Shown here: piece after piece, positions 16,188 through 24,676 of the stretch
Layout of the letters: each line of letters starts with the position of its first letter
How positions within the stretch are numbered: the first letter of the stretch is position 1
Assembly: GCA_934486875.1 (NCBI GenBank)
Contig: CAKSPU010000025.1
Location: 1-36,762, forward strand
Origin: an uncultured Oscillospiraceae bacterium
GTDB lineage: Bacteria; Bacillota; Clostridia; Oscillospirales; Ruminococcaceae
DNA length: 36,762 nucleotides
Direction of reading: 5' to 3'
Translations under genes and position numbers: made by a program
The notes under the pieces: model-generated
What the model saw: the letters and a program-made list of their open reading frames with translations, nothing else
Told to the model about the DNA's origin: nothing
The model's database searches: none

Positions 16188-17856
16188 GAAAATTTCCGCT
16201 GTTATCGCCTGTGCGCTTTCTCTCACACTGATCGCATCAGGCTGCCAGCAGACCGCTGAGGACACAGGCACTATCCCCGAGCTGGAGACCACCGCTGCCC
16301 CCGAGACAGAAGCTGTTTCCGAGACCACCACAGTTCCCGAGACTACTGCTTCCGAGACCACTACTACTGAGGAAACTACTGCAACTGAAGAGACTTCAGA
16401 GACCTCTGAAACTTCTGTGACATCGGAGGCCTCCGCAACCGAGACCTCTGAGACCTCCGAGGCTGCTCCCGAATGGTCAGAGACTGAGATGTCCTCGACT
16501 ATGTATGTTACCGAGAACTGCTACTCCAGAGAAAAGGCTATAATCGGCGCTACACCCATTTCCCAGCACTACACAGGCGACACTGTTGAGATAGTTGCTC
16601 TCACCGACACAGGCTACTACAAGCTGGCTCAGGGCGGCTTTATCCACTCCGATTACCTTTCCGACAAGAAGCCTGCCGAGACTACCGCTGCCCCCACAAC
16701 AACCGCTGCTCCCACAGAAACTACTGCGGCTGTTCAGGAGACTGTTTCCAAGAACAATGAAGCTACCCCAAGCACCGACAACAGCTTTACAGGTGAGGCT
16801 ATCGAGGACGCAAAGTACAATGTGAAGTCCTCTTCAAGATATGCTTACAAGCAGCTCACTGCTGACGAGCAGACCCTTTACAACAGATATGTCAACGCTG
16901 TCAAGACTCTTAACAGCGTTGTTGAGATTCCCTCGGGTCTTTCTTCCGATGAGGCTGTAAAGGTTTATACCATCGTTTACGATTCCGAGCCCCAGCTCTT
17001 CTGGATGGGCAACACCATTTCCGCAGGCTCCACATTCGCCACTCTGTCCTTCAAGACCACTGACAAGGACGAGATAAAGGCTATGCAGAAGGAGATCGAC
17101 ACCGCTGCGGCTAACATTCTTGCCAAGGCCAATAATTACAGCGGCACTGTTTCAAAGCTCAAGGTATTCTTCGATTCCATCGCCATTTCAAATGAGTTCA
17201 GCAAGTCCGAAACAGGCTACAACTGCTCCATTTACAACGGTCTTACCAACAAGGGCGCTCTCCAGTGCGCCGGCTATGCAAAGACTATGCAGTATCTCTG
17301 CGATATGGCAGGTATCGAATCCTGCGTTGTAAGAGGCTCCGACAAGGACGGCAACTCCCACGCCTGGAACGTTGTTTACTGCGAGAACGGCTACTACAAC
17401 CTTGACTCCACCTGGGGCGACCCCATAAACAGCTTCGGTTCAAGCTACGTTCAGTACGAATTCTTCCTCGTTCCCGACTCCTGGATACATAACATCACTC
17501 ACTTCAATGTAAGCACACTTCTCAGAAGCAGCGGCTCTGTCAAGCTCTACACTCCCCCCTCCTGCACAAAGGAAGCCTGCAACTACTTTGCGGCTTACAA
17601 CAAGCTCTATGACAGCAAGGCTGACGCTGAAGCTGCTGTGTATGCTGCTATTGATGACGCTATCGCAAACGGCAAGAATGTTGCCGAGATAAGAGTGACC
17701 TCCAAGAGCGTTTATGATGAGCTTATGTCCGATGATTACTTCAGAACATTCCAGAAGTATGCAAAGGGCAAGTCCTCAAGCGTTAAGCAGCTCCAGAGAC
17801 AGAAGTCCTTTACTTCCGGCGTTCAGGTAGTTCACTACGACATCGTTTACGCATAA
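16168..17856 (+). CDS. Transglutaminase-like lipoprotein 1 with SH3-like region
   Basis: The protein has 562 residues with a lipoprotein signal ending IASGC (Cys26). A very long Thr/Glu/Ser linker follows (about 35-110), then a short SH3-like segment (YTGDTVEIVALTDTGYYKLA, about 130-165), a second Thr-rich linker, and a transglutaminase-core domain. Its triad is Cys367 (QCAGYA), His398 (SHAWN) and Asp413 (LDSTW). Such domains act as proteases, transamidases or peptidoglycan amidases outside the cell. The start lies inside the CorC-like gene, with AAGGAG upstream. Codon use is strongly biased, suggesting high expression. It shares a 41-base identical stretch with the next gene. Confidence 0.9.
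   Translation: MKTTNSKKISAVIACALSLTLIASGCQQTAEDTGTIPELETTAAPETEAVSETTTVPETTASETTTTEETTATEETSETSETSVTSEASATETSETSEAAPEWSETEMSSTMYVTENCYSREKAIIGATPISQHYTGDTVEIVALTDTGYYKLAQGGFIHSDYLSDKKPAETTAAPTTTAAPTETTAAVQETVSKNNEATPSTDNSFTGEAIEDAKYNVKSSSRYAYKQLTADEQTLYNRYVNAVKTLNSVVEIPSGLSSDEAVKVYTIVYDSEPQLFWMGNTISAGSTFATLSFKTTDKDEIKAMQKEIDTAAANILAKANNYSGTVSKLKVFFDSIAISNEFSKSETGYNCSIYNGLTNKGALQCAGYAKTMQYLCDMAGIESCVVRGSDKDGNSHAWNVVYCENGYYNLDSTWGDPINSFGSSYVQYEFFLVPDSWIHNITHFNVSTLLRSSGSVKLYTPPSCTKEACNYFAAYNKLYDSKADAEAAVYAAIDDAIANGKNVAEIRVTSKSVYDELMSDDYFRTFQKYAKGKSSSVKQLQRQKSFTSGVQVVHYDIVYA
17272..17312 (+). repeat. 41-nt direct repeat shared by transglutaminase genes 1 and 2
   Basis: The stretch covering the catalytic-helix codons after QCAGYA is identical base for base with 18688-18728 in the next gene, including synonymous positions. 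Surrounding sequence is much more diverged. This points to recent duplication or local gene conversion. Confidence 0.8.
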
Positions 17857-17928
17857 TCCCAAAAATAAAGCGGCACATTTTCCCGATGCCGATATATACC
17901 GATACAAAAAGGAAAGGAACATTTTAAA

Positions 17929-19257
17929 ATGAAGAAAAGATTTGCAGCTGTGTGCGCAGCTCTTCTCCTCACGGCTTCTATGCTCTCTGCCTGCGGAAAG
18001 CAGGTGGAGGAGTCTTCTGAGGAAACTACCATAAACATTATCCAGGACGGCTCCGAGGTCGTTGCTGACGGCTCTGACGGTTCTGAGACAGCAGAGGGCG
18101 GATTTGTTGACCCCGGCGCAAACATTGAGTTCGGCGGCACCGAAACAGCTCCCGAGATCGCAGAGACATCTGTTTCTGTTGATCAGGAGGCAATTGCCGA
18201 TCTTATTCAGGGCGGCGTTGTTACCGACAGCGCTCCCGTTCTTACGGAATACAATGTTGACTACAAGACCCGCTACGGCTACAATACTCTGAATGACCAG
18301 GAAAAGGCTCTTTATGCTCAGATACTGGAGGCTGTAAAGTCCGTTAAGACAAAGGTACAGGTCGATGACAGCGTTACCGATGAAATGTGGATAAAGGTTT
18401 ACGGCGTGCTTTATATGCAGGAGCCCGAGCTTTTCTGGCTCACCTCCAAAAAGGTCGTAAAGGGCAAGCTGTGGTACTGGGAGACCGACCCTGAGCTTAT
18501 CGCTTCTATGCAGAAGGATATCACTGCAAAGGCTTCCGAGGTGCTCGCTCAGGCTGACGGAAAGGATACCTTCGGAAAGCTCAAGGTTTTCCACGATTAC
18601 ATCTGTCTGAACAATGACTTCGTTAAGGAAGAGGGCTTCAATCAGACAATTTACGGCGGCTTCGTAAAGGGCACTATCCAGTGCGAGGGCTATGCAAAGA
18701 CTATGCAGTATCTCTGCGATATGGCAGGCATTGAGTCTATGGTCATCGTCGGAAGCAATGAAGCCAATGACACTCACGCCTGGAACGTTGTCAAGGTGGA
18801 CGGCGAATGGTACAACCTCGACTGCACCTGGGACGACCCCATTCTTACCGAGGTGGACAAGACCAATGTAAGATACAGATATTTCCTTGTTCCCGACGAG
18901 TGGATACACAACAAGTCCCACTTCAACGTTAACAAGAAAATTTCGGGCACTCAGCTCACTTACTTCACTCCCCCCTCCTGCACTGCAACCAAGATGAACT
19001 ACTTCAACGTTACAAACCAGCTTTACTCCGATGCGGCTTCCGCTGATTCCGCTCTTAAGGACAAGATGAAGGAGACCGCTTCAAACAAGATGAGAGCTGC
19101 TGAGATACGTGTGTCCGACAAGAGCATTTATGACTCTGTCACTGCAAATCTTAAGGATTACGCTTCCTGGATAAAGGGCGAGAACTCCGCTGTCAAGTCC
19201 GTTGCCTCCAACTGCGACCCCAACACCCTCGTTATCGAGCTTGATCTTATTTACTGA
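17929..19257 (+). CDS. Transglutaminase-like lipoprotein 2
   Basis: This 442-residue lipoprotein has the signal MKKRFAAVCAALLL ending LSAC. An acidic, Gly-rich linker reaches about residue 100, a helical region about 105-220 precedes the core, and the transglutaminase core has Cys252 (QCEGYA), His283 (THAWN) and Asp298 (LDCTW). The spacing Cys-31-His-15-Asp equals that of protein 1. After the core comes FLVPDEWIHNKSHFNV, which has a counterpart in protein 1, and a C-terminal domain of about 110 residues. The ribosome binding site is AAAGGAA. The gene follows its paralog by 72 bases. Confidence 0.9.
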   Translation: MKKRFAAVCAALLLTASMLSACGKQVEESSEETTINIIQDGSEVVADGSDGSETAEGGFVDPGANIEFGGTETAPEIAETSVSVDQEAIADLIQGGVVTDSAPVLTEYNVDYKTRYGYNTLNDQEKALYAQILEAVKSVKTKVQVDDSVTDEMWIKVYGVLYMQEPELFWLTSKKVVKGKLWYWETDPELIASMQKDITAKASEVLAQADGKDTFGKLKVFHDYICLNNDFVKEEGFNQTIYGGFVKGTIQCEGYAKTMQYLCDMAGIESMVIVGSNEANDTHAWNVVKVDGEWYNLDCTWDDPILTEVDKTNVRYRYFLVPDEWIHNKSHFNVNKKISGTQLTYFTPPSCTATKMNYFNVTNQLYSDAASADSALKDKMKETASNKMRAAEIRVSDKSIYDSVTANLKDYASWIKGENSAVKSVASNCDPNTLVIELDLIY

Positions 19258-19274
19258 TTTTTTTCGGAGCAGGA

Positions 19275-20444
19275 ATGAAAGGTTTCCGTTTTAAAAATGT
19301 GCTGATCTGTTCGGCACTGTTATGCGTTATTATCAATGCAGGCTGTTCAAAGGTCGAAGAGCTCCCCGCTGAGGCGGAGGAGCTTGTGCCTGCGGGCAGC
19401 CTGTCCGCAAATGATGACTCCTCCTTTGACGACAGCAGATATATTTACAGTCAGCTGTCCGATAAGGAAAAGGAATATTATGACATTATAAAAAATGCCG
19501 CTTTCAGCTTTGAGGAAAAAGCGGTATTTCCCGAGGCGCTTGACCCCGAGACACTGAGAAAGCTTTATATTTCCGTTTATTATCAGGAAGAGGAGCTTTT
19601 CTGGCTTTCAAGTATGTTTTACCGTCCTGCCGCACCTGCTGACACCCTTATGCTGTCATACAGGTTCACGGCTGATGAGGCGGATCAGATGAAAACCGAG
19701 ATAGCAGCCCGAACCGATGAGATATTCGGGGGATTTGATGAAAACACCTCCGATTACGAAAAGCTGAAAGCCTTTCACGATGCTCTTGTGCTCGGCTGCA
19801 CATTCTCTATGGACACAGATTACGCAAACACCGTTTACGGCGCACTCTGCGACGGGTATGCCCAGTGCGAGGGATATGCCTTTGCATTCGACTACCTTTG
19901 CAGCAAGGCTGACATTGACTGCTTCACCGTTTCGGGTACAAATTCCGAGGGCGCTCTTCACGCCTGGAATATCGTTAAGCTGGACGATATGTGGTACAAT
20001 GCTGACTGCACCTGGGACGACCCCATTCTTGACCCTGTTGACACCGATTTTATCAGGTATTACTACTTTCTGACTGCCGATTCGGATATTTCGGGGGTAA
20101 CTCATTTCCCCGATAATTCCTACTTTGCCTATCCCATATGCTCCTCGGGCGAAAATTATTATAAGCGTGAGGGGTATTATGCTGAAAGCGGCGATGAGGG
20201 TGCGGAGCTTCTCAAAAAAGCTGCGCTTGATGCTCTTAGCGACGGCAGAAAGGACGCAGGAGTGAGATTTGCCGATGAAAAGGCTTACAAAAATGCTGTT
20301 AACAAGCTTTTTGACAACGGCGGCATCAGGCAGGTCTTTGCTGAGATAAACGGGGCTTCCGATGTTAAGATAAACGAGAAAAAATACGTGCGCTACCTTA
20401 ATAACGAAGAATTTATCATTCATATTACAATGATATCAGAATAG
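19275..20444 (+). CDS. Transglutaminase-like lipoprotein 3
   Basis: With 389 residues this is the shortest of the five and nearly lacks the linker. Its lipoprotein signal ends INAGC. The helical region YIYSQLSDKEKEYYDIIK resembles the NTLNDQEKALYAQILE segment of protein 2. Core residues are Cys198 (QCEGYA), His229 (LHAWN) and Asp244 (ADCTW), with the same 31/15 spacing. It starts 17 bases after gene 2 with a close GGAGCAGGA site. Codon use is less biased than in genes 1 and 2, so it may be expressed less. Function is unproven, as for its paralogs. Confidence 0.88.
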   Translation: MKGFRFKNVLICSALLCVIINAGCSKVEELPAEAEELVPAGSLSANDDSSFDDSRYIYSQLSDKEKEYYDIIKNAAFSFEEKAVFPEALDPETLRKLYISVYYQEEELFWLSSMFYRPAAPADTLMLSYRFTADEADQMKTEIAARTDEIFGGFDENTSDYEKLKAFHDALVLGCTFSMDTDYANTVYGALCDGYAQCEGYAFAFDYLCSKADIDCFTVSGTNSEGALHAWNIVKLDDMWYNADCTWDDPILDPVDTDFIRYYYFLTADSDISGVTHFPDNSYFAYPICSSGENYYKREGYYAESGDEGAELLKKAALDALSDGRKDAGVRFADEKAYKNAVNKLFDNGGIRQVFAEINGASDVKINEKKYVRYLNNEEFIIHITMISE

Positions 20445-20461
20445 ATTACGGAGAACAAGCG

Positions 20462-22081
20462 ATGAAAAACAACAGATCATTTGCTTTCAGAGCTGCGGCT
20501 TTTGCGGCTGCGCTTCTTTATCTTACCGCCTGCGGAAGTGAGATAGAATACCCCGAGGGGGCTGACACTCTTCCCACCTATTCCGCCACCGGCACGGTGA
20601 TGACAATATATGACACCTCGGAGCACACCACTCCCGAGATCACAACGGTCCCCGTGACTACTGCAAGCGAGATCACGACTTCGGAAACAGAAACCGAGAC
20701 CGAGACTGAGACCGTTCCCACCGAGAGCGAAGCATCGCTGACGACCACTTCAGGTCTGTCACTGGAGGACGTTCCCGAGGTGGGCATCTCCGAATATTAC
20801 GAAAAGACACAGACCACTCCCCCGACGGCTGTTCTGACGGCGGCGGAGACATCGGCAAGCGCTGCTGCCACGGTCACATCTGCGGTCACATCGGCAAGCG
20901 AGAGCGTTGTTACTGTTGGAACCACGGCGACTGCTGCGGAGTCCGAGGCAAGCGTTACGGCGGCGCTGTCGGCTGATGCATCGGCAGACGGGCTGAACAT
21001 CAAACTCACCGACGGCAGGAAAAGCCCTTACACGGGCAGGGAGATCATATCCCACCCTTACAGCTATTACACTCTTGACAACACCCACAGGGTGCTTTAT
21101 GACAAGCTTGTGAGCGCTATGCTGGACTGTGAGAAGAAGATAACCTTTACTGCTGACGAAAAGGTGACTTTTCAGCAGCTTTTTGACACATATCAGCTCA
21201 TTTACAACGATGAAAACAGGCTTTTTTACATATCCCCCACCATAAACTACTCCACTGACCCAAGCACGGGTTACATCAAGGCTATGGACGTGAGCTACAT
21301 TTTCGATATTGATAAGATACCGTCTATGCAGGCTGAGGCAGACAAGGCGGCGGACAATATACTGTCGATGATAACCCCCGAGATGAACGATTATGACATC
21401 GTGAAGCTGTTCCACGATTATATTATCCGAAACTGCACTTATGACGAAAATTCCCCGAATCCCAATACGATATACGGCGCTCTCGTTGAAAAGCAGGCGC
21501 TTTGTCAGGGCTATGCTCAGAGCTTTACATATCTTTGCTCACTGGCGGGGATAGATTCGCTTATCGTGCTGGGTGTGGCGAATGAGCCCCATATGTGGAA
21601 CATTGTGAAAATGGACAATGACTATTATCACATTGACCTTACCTGGGACGACCCCGACCGTGCAAAGTCCCCCGACTCGGTGAGATACGATTATTTCGGG
21701 CTGACCGATGAGCGTATCCGTGAGCTGAGACAGGTCGATGATTACGATTATGAAGTTCCCAAGGCTGAGGGCACAAAGTATCAGTATTATTATTACAACA
21801 ATCTTGTGGCGGGCAGCGTTGCGGAGGCAAAGTCGCTCATATCCTCCGAGGCTCTTAAAGCCGCAAAGACAAAGGCGAGCACCGTTCAGATACTCTGCGC
21901 TGACGACAAGGTCTTTGCTGATGTTACGGGTGTGCTTTTCGGCAACTCCTCCGACAATGTTATCGGGCTTCTGGGCGGAATCAGGGACAAGGCTGAAAAC
22001 CGCTTCAACACTGAATCCATTTACCACAACAGCAACAGCAGCACAAGAACGGTCAAGATATTCCTGGAATACCTGGACTGA
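20462..22081 (+). CDS. Transglutaminase-like lipoprotein 4 with Thr/Ala-rich stalk
   Basis: The 539-residue protein has a signal ending LTAC, then about 150 residues of Thr/Glu/Ser/Ala-rich stalk including TETETETETVPTES. A helical region and a transglutaminase core follow with Cys348 (LCQGYA), His377 (PHMWN) and Asp392 (IDLTW). The Cys-His spacing is 29 rather than 31 and the His motif is HMWN, placing it with protein 5 in a second subgroup. The stalk probably spans the thick cell wall. The ribosome binding site is GGAG. The C-terminal domain resembles those of the other copies (STVQILCADDKVFADVTGVL). Confidence 0.88.
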   Translation: MKNNRSFAFRAAAFAAALLYLTACGSEIEYPEGADTLPTYSATGTVMTIYDTSEHTTPEITTVPVTTASEITTSETETETETETVPTESEASLTTTSGLSLEDVPEVGISEYYEKTQTTPPTAVLTAAETSASAAATVTSAVTSASESVVTVGTTATAAESEASVTAALSADASADGLNIKLTDGRKSPYTGREIISHPYSYYTLDNTHRVLYDKLVSAMLDCEKKITFTADEKVTFQQLFDTYQLIYNDENRLFYISPTINYSTDPSTGYIKAMDVSYIFDIDKIPSMQAEADKAADNILSMITPEMNDYDIVKLFHDYIIRNCTYDENSPNPNTIYGALVEKQALCQGYAQSFTYLCSLAGIDSLIVLGVANEPHMWNIVKMDNDYYHIDLTWDDPDRAKSPDSVRYDYFGLTDERIRELRQVDDYDYEVPKAEGTKYQYYYYNNLVAGSVAEAKSLISSEALKAAKTKASTVQILCADDKVFADVTGVLFGNSSDNVIGLLGGIRDKAENRFNTESIYHNSNSSTRTVKIFLEYLD

Positions 22082-22102
22082 CGGAAAGGCGGCGTATGAG
22101 CT

Positions 22103-23317
22103 ATGTTCTGCGGCAAGGTCAAAAACAGAATATTCGGTGCTGCGGGAGCTGTGCTCATACTTATTTCAGGCTGCGCTGTGTTTACGGGCTGCACCAAAAG
22201 CAGCGGTATCACCGTTATTTCAAACGGCACTACCGTTGAAGTCACAGAGAACACCGACAACGGCAGCATTGCGGAATCGGGGCTTTATATCCCCCCGAAT
22301 ATGGTGACAAGATATGCTTCGCTGAATTACGATTCCCGTATGAAGGACGCTTACAACAGCGTGGTCGACACTATCACGAATTTCAGGTCATCGGCGCAGA
22401 TGCCTCTTACCATCAGTGAGGCGGATTATGTCAAGGTGCTTGAAGCGGTGCGCTGTGAGCAGCTTATGCTGTTTTATCTTTCCGACCGCACTCTCGGGGA
22501 TTTTGACACGTTCACCCACTCGTACACTATCAATTTCACGTACAAATATGATGTGGAAGAAGCTAGCGAGATGCTGAGGGAGACCGAGGCGGCTGCAAAT
22601 GAAATAATCTCTCAGCTTGATGATAATATGTCCGATTACGAAAAGCTGAAATATATCCACGATTACCTTGTGCTCAATGTGGAAAGCGCTGTTGAGGGGG
22701 ATTATGTGGATTCGGTCTACGGGGCGCTTGTGAACAAAAAGGCGCTGTGCGAGGGATATGCAAAGGCGTTTTCATACCTGTGCAACCTTATCGGCGTGGA
22801 AAATATGATAGTAACGGGCTACACGGGGGTTGACCATATGTGGAATATGGTGAAGCTGGAGGGCAGCTGGTATCACGTGGACATCGGCTGGGATCAGCCC
22901 TCGGAGGCGCTGAGAGAACGCTATCCCGACCTTATCCTGTATCAGTATTTTCTCGTTGATGATGCTGTTATCCAGAACAACCGCAGCATTAACAACTATT
23001 TATGCGCTCCTCCCAAAGCGGAGACTGAGACGATGAATTATTTCGTTTATGAGGACAGGTATGCTGAGGATTATGACAAGGCAATTGAAATAATCACCGA
23101 TTCGTGCAGGAGCTGCATTGACTCGGGAGACAAATATTTTATGCTGAAATTCGATTCATCAAATCTGTGCTTACAGACCATTTCACAGCTTATAAAGCCC
23201 GACAGCGACGGCGTTTCGGACATCGACAGGATAGTTTCCGAGCTGAATTTCAGGGGGCAGATAAGCTATATCGACTATTACAAGCAGTACCGCATACTGA
23301 TCTTTGTTATTGAATGA
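22103..23317 (+). CDS. Transglutaminase-like lipoprotein 5
   Basis: This 404-residue protein has an N-terminal hydrophobic segment with two possible lipoboxes (LISGC and FTGC). A short linker, a helical region (LNYDSRMKDAYNSVVDTI) and the transglutaminase core follow, with Cys216 (LCEGYA), His245 (DHMWN) and Asp260 (VDIGW). The 29/15 spacing and HMWN match protein 4. After the core, YQYFLVDDAVIQNNRSIN replaces the WIHN motif. It starts 21 bases after gene 4, with a GGAAAGGCGG site, and its stop overlaps an in-frame ATG of the rhodanese-TtcA gene, whose preferred start is 18 bases on. Confidence 0.87.
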   Translation: MFCGKVKNRIFGAAGAVLILISGCAVFTGCTKSSGITVISNGTTVEVTENTDNGSIAESGLYIPPNMVTRYASLNYDSRMKDAYNSVVDTITNFRSSAQMPLTISEADYVKVLEAVRCEQLMLFYLSDRTLGDFDTFTHSYTINFTYKYDVEEASEMLRETEAAANEIISQLDDNMSDYEKLKYIHDYLVLNVESAVEGDYVDSVYGALVNKKALCEGYAKAFSYLCNLIGVENMIVTGYTGVDHMWNMVKLEGSWYHVDIGWDQPSEALRERYPDLILYQYFLVDDAVIQNNRSINNYLCAPPKAETETMNYFVYEDRYAEDYDKAIEIITDSCRSCIDSGDKYFMLKFDSSNLCLQTISQLIKPDSDGVSDIDRIVSELNFRGQISYIDYYKQYRILIFVIE

Positions 23318-23334
23318 GAAAGGAATTATCACAA

Positions 23335-24474
23335 ATGGAACAGGAAATTACGGTGAAGGAGCTTGGCGGGCTTTCACCCGACAGCTTTATGCTTATTGAT
23401 ATCCGTGATGAATATGCTTTTGAATTCGGTCACATTGACGGGGCGGTAAACATTCCCCGGAATATCATTTCGGAAAAGTATGCCGAATTTCCAAGGGAGA
23501 AAAAGCTTATCATATGCTGCAAGAGCGGAGCTATCAGCCGTGACACGGTGGAGGAGCTCTGCGGTGAGGGCTTTGACGCATATAATCTCGCAGGCGGCTA
23601 CTGCGAATGGCTGAGGGAAAGGCTTGAAAATGCGGAGATAACCGAGGGAGTGGAAAAGAGCATACGGAAAAAGTTCAGCAAGGTGATATGGAGCCGATTT
23701 GCAAAGGCTGTGACCACCTATGAGCTTGTGAAGCCCGGCGACAAAATTGCGGTGTGCATTTCGGGCGGCAAGGATTCTATGCTTATGGCAAAGCTTTTTC
23801 AGGAGCTAAAAAGGCACGACAAATTCCCCTTTGAGGTGGTTTTTCTTTGTATGGACCCGGGCTACAGCCCCGAAAACCGCAGCATTATCGAGAAAAATGC
23901 GGCGGCTATGTCAATTCCCCTGAATATTTTTGAGTCGGATATTTTTGAGGCTGTTTACAATGTGGAAAAAAATCCCTGCTATCTTTGTGCGAGAATGCGC
24001 AGGGGACATCTTTACAGCAAGGCAAGGGAGCTTGGCTGCAACAAAATTGCTCTGGGTCATCATTTTGATGATGTTATCGAGACGATACTTATGGGTATGC
24101 TCTATGGCGGTCAGGTACAGACAATGATGCCGAAGCTCCACAGCACAAATTTTGAGGGCATGGAGCTTATCCGCCCGCTGTATTTTATCCGTGAGGACGA
24201 TATCAAGCACTGGAGGGATTACAATGACCTGCACTTTATTCAGTGTGCGTGCAGATTCACGGACACCTGCACCACCTGCACCCCCACCAACACGGGCTCA
24301 AAGCGTCAGGAGATAAAGCGGCTCATTGCGGATATGAAAAAGGTGAACCCCCAGGTGGAGATGAACATTTTCCGCAGTGTGGAGAACGTTAATCTGAACA
24401 CGGTCATTGCTTACAAGGACGACAGCGGGAAGCACTTTTTCCTTGATGATTATGATGAGAAAACGTCTGTATGA
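23335..24474 (+). CDS. Rhodanese fused to TtcA-like PP-loop tRNA thiolase
   Basis: The N-terminal rhodanese domain (about 1-100) has active-site loop CKSGAIS with Cys62. The C-terminal part is a TtcA/TilS-type PP-loop ATPase with SGGKDS at 143-148. CYLC and later CAC/CTTC clusters could hold an iron-sulfur centre, and ALGHHFDDVIET is a family signature. TtcA thiolates cytidine 32 of tRNA, and a fused rhodanese could deliver the sulfur. The start at ATG 23335 is preferred because AAAGGA lies ten bases upstream. ATG 23314, overlapping the previous stop, would add seven residues. A housekeeping tRNA enzyme downstream of the lipoprotein array is probably a passenger. Confidence 0.88.
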   Translation: MEQEITVKELGGLSPDSFMLIDIRDEYAFEFGHIDGAVNIPRNIISEKYAEFPREKKLIICCKSGAISRDTVEELCGEGFDAYNLAGGYCEWLRERLENAEITEGVEKSIRKKFSKVIWSRFAKAVTTYELVKPGDKIAVCISGGKDSMLMAKLFQELKRHDKFPFEVVFLCMDPGYSPENRSIIEKNAAAMSIPLNIFESDIFEAVYNVEKNPCYLCARMRRGHLYSKARELGCNKIALGHHFDDVIETILMGMLYGGQVQTMMPKLHSTNFEGMELIRPLYFIREDDIKHWRDYNDLHFIQCACRFTDTCTTCTPTNTGSKRQEIKRLIADMKKVNPQVEMNIFRSVENVNLNTVIAYKDDSGKHFFLDDYDEKTSV

Positions 24475-24489
24475 TAATATTTCGCAGAC

Positions 24490-24508
24490 GGAACGGGAGA
24501 CCCGTCCC
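24490..24508. repeat. GGACGGG-type short palindrome, copy 2
   Basis: GGAACGGG-AGA-CCCGTCCC forms a stem with one mismatch in the gap after the TtcA-like gene. On the opposite strand the flank reads GTAGGGGACGGG, the same as copy 3 at 36531. Confidence 0.65.
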
Positions 24509-24529
24509 CTACATTTAAAAATTTATCCA

Positions 24530-24558
24530 TTGACAGCGGAATTTTTTTATGTTAAAAT
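24530..24558 (+). promoter_or_regulatory. Sigma-A promoter of the MATE gene
   Basis: TTGACA at 24530-24535, 17 bases, and TAAAAT at 24553-24558 preceded by TG at 24550-24551 form a strong extended -10 promoter. The transcript would carry a leader of about 110 bases containing a terminator. Confidence 0.8.
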
Positions 24559-24611
24559 ATCATTTGTAAAACCTGTAGTGGATTTTTCCTGACAAAATAT
24601 GTCACCTTTTC

Positions 24612-24646
24612 GCCACACAACTTTTTTGGAAGTTGTGTGGCTTTTT
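24612..24646 (+). terminator. Leader terminator (candidate attenuator) before MATE gene
   Basis: GCCACACAACTT (24612-24623) pairs perfectly with 24630-24641 across a six-base loop and is followed by CTTTTT. It lies downstream of the MATE promoter and 31 bases before the MATE start codon. TGTAGTGG at 24574-24581 could pair with the left arm (CCAC-ACA, one bulge) as an anti-terminator. Known riboswitch consensus motifs were not recognised. Confidence 0.75.
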
Positions 24647-24676
24647 GTGTTTATTTTAAAGGTTAAAGGAGTTTTT

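Noticed and set aside
20434..20441. Additional TGATATCA site at the end of transglutaminase gene 3
   Set aside because: Single copy inside coding sequence and not near a promoter. One 8-bp match is expected by chance.
20673..21009. Minus-strand ORFs opposite the low-complexity stalks
   Set aside because: They mirror repetitive Thr/Glu/Ala codons of real genes, have no ribosome binding sites and encode low-complexity protein.
24599..24676. N-terminal extension of the MATE protein
   Set aside because: It crosses the leader terminator and lacks a ribosome binding site. The family N-terminus begins at 24677.
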